NCBI GenBank assembly: GCA_017398425.1
Contig: JAFQFZ010000069.1
Location: forward strand, 1-42,431
DNA length: 42,431 nt
Direction: 5' to 3'
Source of the DNA: Clostridia bacterium
Lineage (GTDB): Bacteria; Bacillota; Clostridia; Oscillospirales; Acutalibacteraceae
A program made the translations under genes and the position numbers. This document shows, piece by piece, positions 42,326-42,431 of the stretch (its first letter is position 1; each line of letters starts with the position of its first letter). The notes under the pieces were generated by a model. That model ran no database searches and was not told where the DNA came from. It saw nothing but the letters and a program-made list of their open reading frames with translations.

Positions 42326-42431
42326 AGCCTTCCCCTTGAGGGGAAGGTGGCATTTGCGAAGCAAATGACGGATGCACCCCAGGGTGGTCTCTCTTGACGC
42401 TTCGCGTCAATTCACCTTCAGGTGTAGCCGC
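42326..42431. repeat. Partial copy of the composite repeat
   Basis: This matches 5137-5242 over 106 bases with two differences, at the stem and loop (GGGGAAGG in place of GGGGAGGG, GCGAAGC in place of GCGGAGC). The window ends inside the element, so its right half is not visible. Confidence 0.8.

Overview
The window looks like chromosomal DNA of a GC-rich, anaerobic clostridium, probably Oscillospirales/Ruminococcaceae-like. The reasons are a single-chain pyruvate:ferredoxin oxidoreductase, type I dockerin proteins, a Firmicutes-style division and cell-wall (dcw) cluster, AGGAGG ribosome sites, strong sigma-A promoters and intergenic hairpin repeats. The genus cannot be named from sequence alone. 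MurE carries a DNPR motif, so the peptidoglycan probably contains meso-diaminopimelate.

Layout. 1-691: intergenic, with a folded element ending in a T run, a cluster of hairpin repeats, and the promoter and leader of rpsO. 692-5086 (+): rpsO, pnp, a DEAD-box RNA helicase and a small membrane protein, with strong hairpins before pnp and before the helicase. 5087-5517: repeat-rich gap. 5518-13671 (-): a seven-gene run transcribed right to left, DUF1015 protein, lepA, murI, DUF1934 protein, argS and two tandem DUF4434-like proteins, with a good promoter upstream. 13814-19735 (-): three secreted dockerin proteins (two SGNH hydrolases, one DUF4886 protein) with their own promoter and terminator. 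20096-23656 (+): PFOR, divergent from the dockerin operon. 23751-25000: a small helix-turn-helix repressor candidate divergent from an AT-richer zinc-ribbon/coiled-coil membrane protein, with overlapping -35 elements and a palindrome inside one promoter. 25139-28891: a secreted anchored protein, an M14 peptidase, a NUDIX hydrolase and glycyl-tRNA synthetase. 29269-42218 (+): mraZ, rsmH, ftsL, PBP, murE, mraY, ftsW, murG, murA, ftsQ, ftsZ. 42219-42431: terminator, then a repeat cut by the window edge.

The dcw genes together make and export lipid II and build the septum, but murF and murD are missing from their usual places. MurI supplies D-glutamate for the same pathway from the neighbouring operon. 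rpsO, pnp and the helicase form a translation/RNA-decay block. The dockerin proteins imply cell-surface or cellulosome-like assembly on carbohydrates, but no cohesin is in the window.

No phage, transposase, CRISPR, tRNA or rRNA gene was found. The most unusual signals are non-coding: a two-stem repeat family with fixed linkers and changing stems, two orphan structured RNAs, a probable attenuator before the PBP gene, phased MraZ boxes, and a four-site TGTAAC array around the rsmH promoter.
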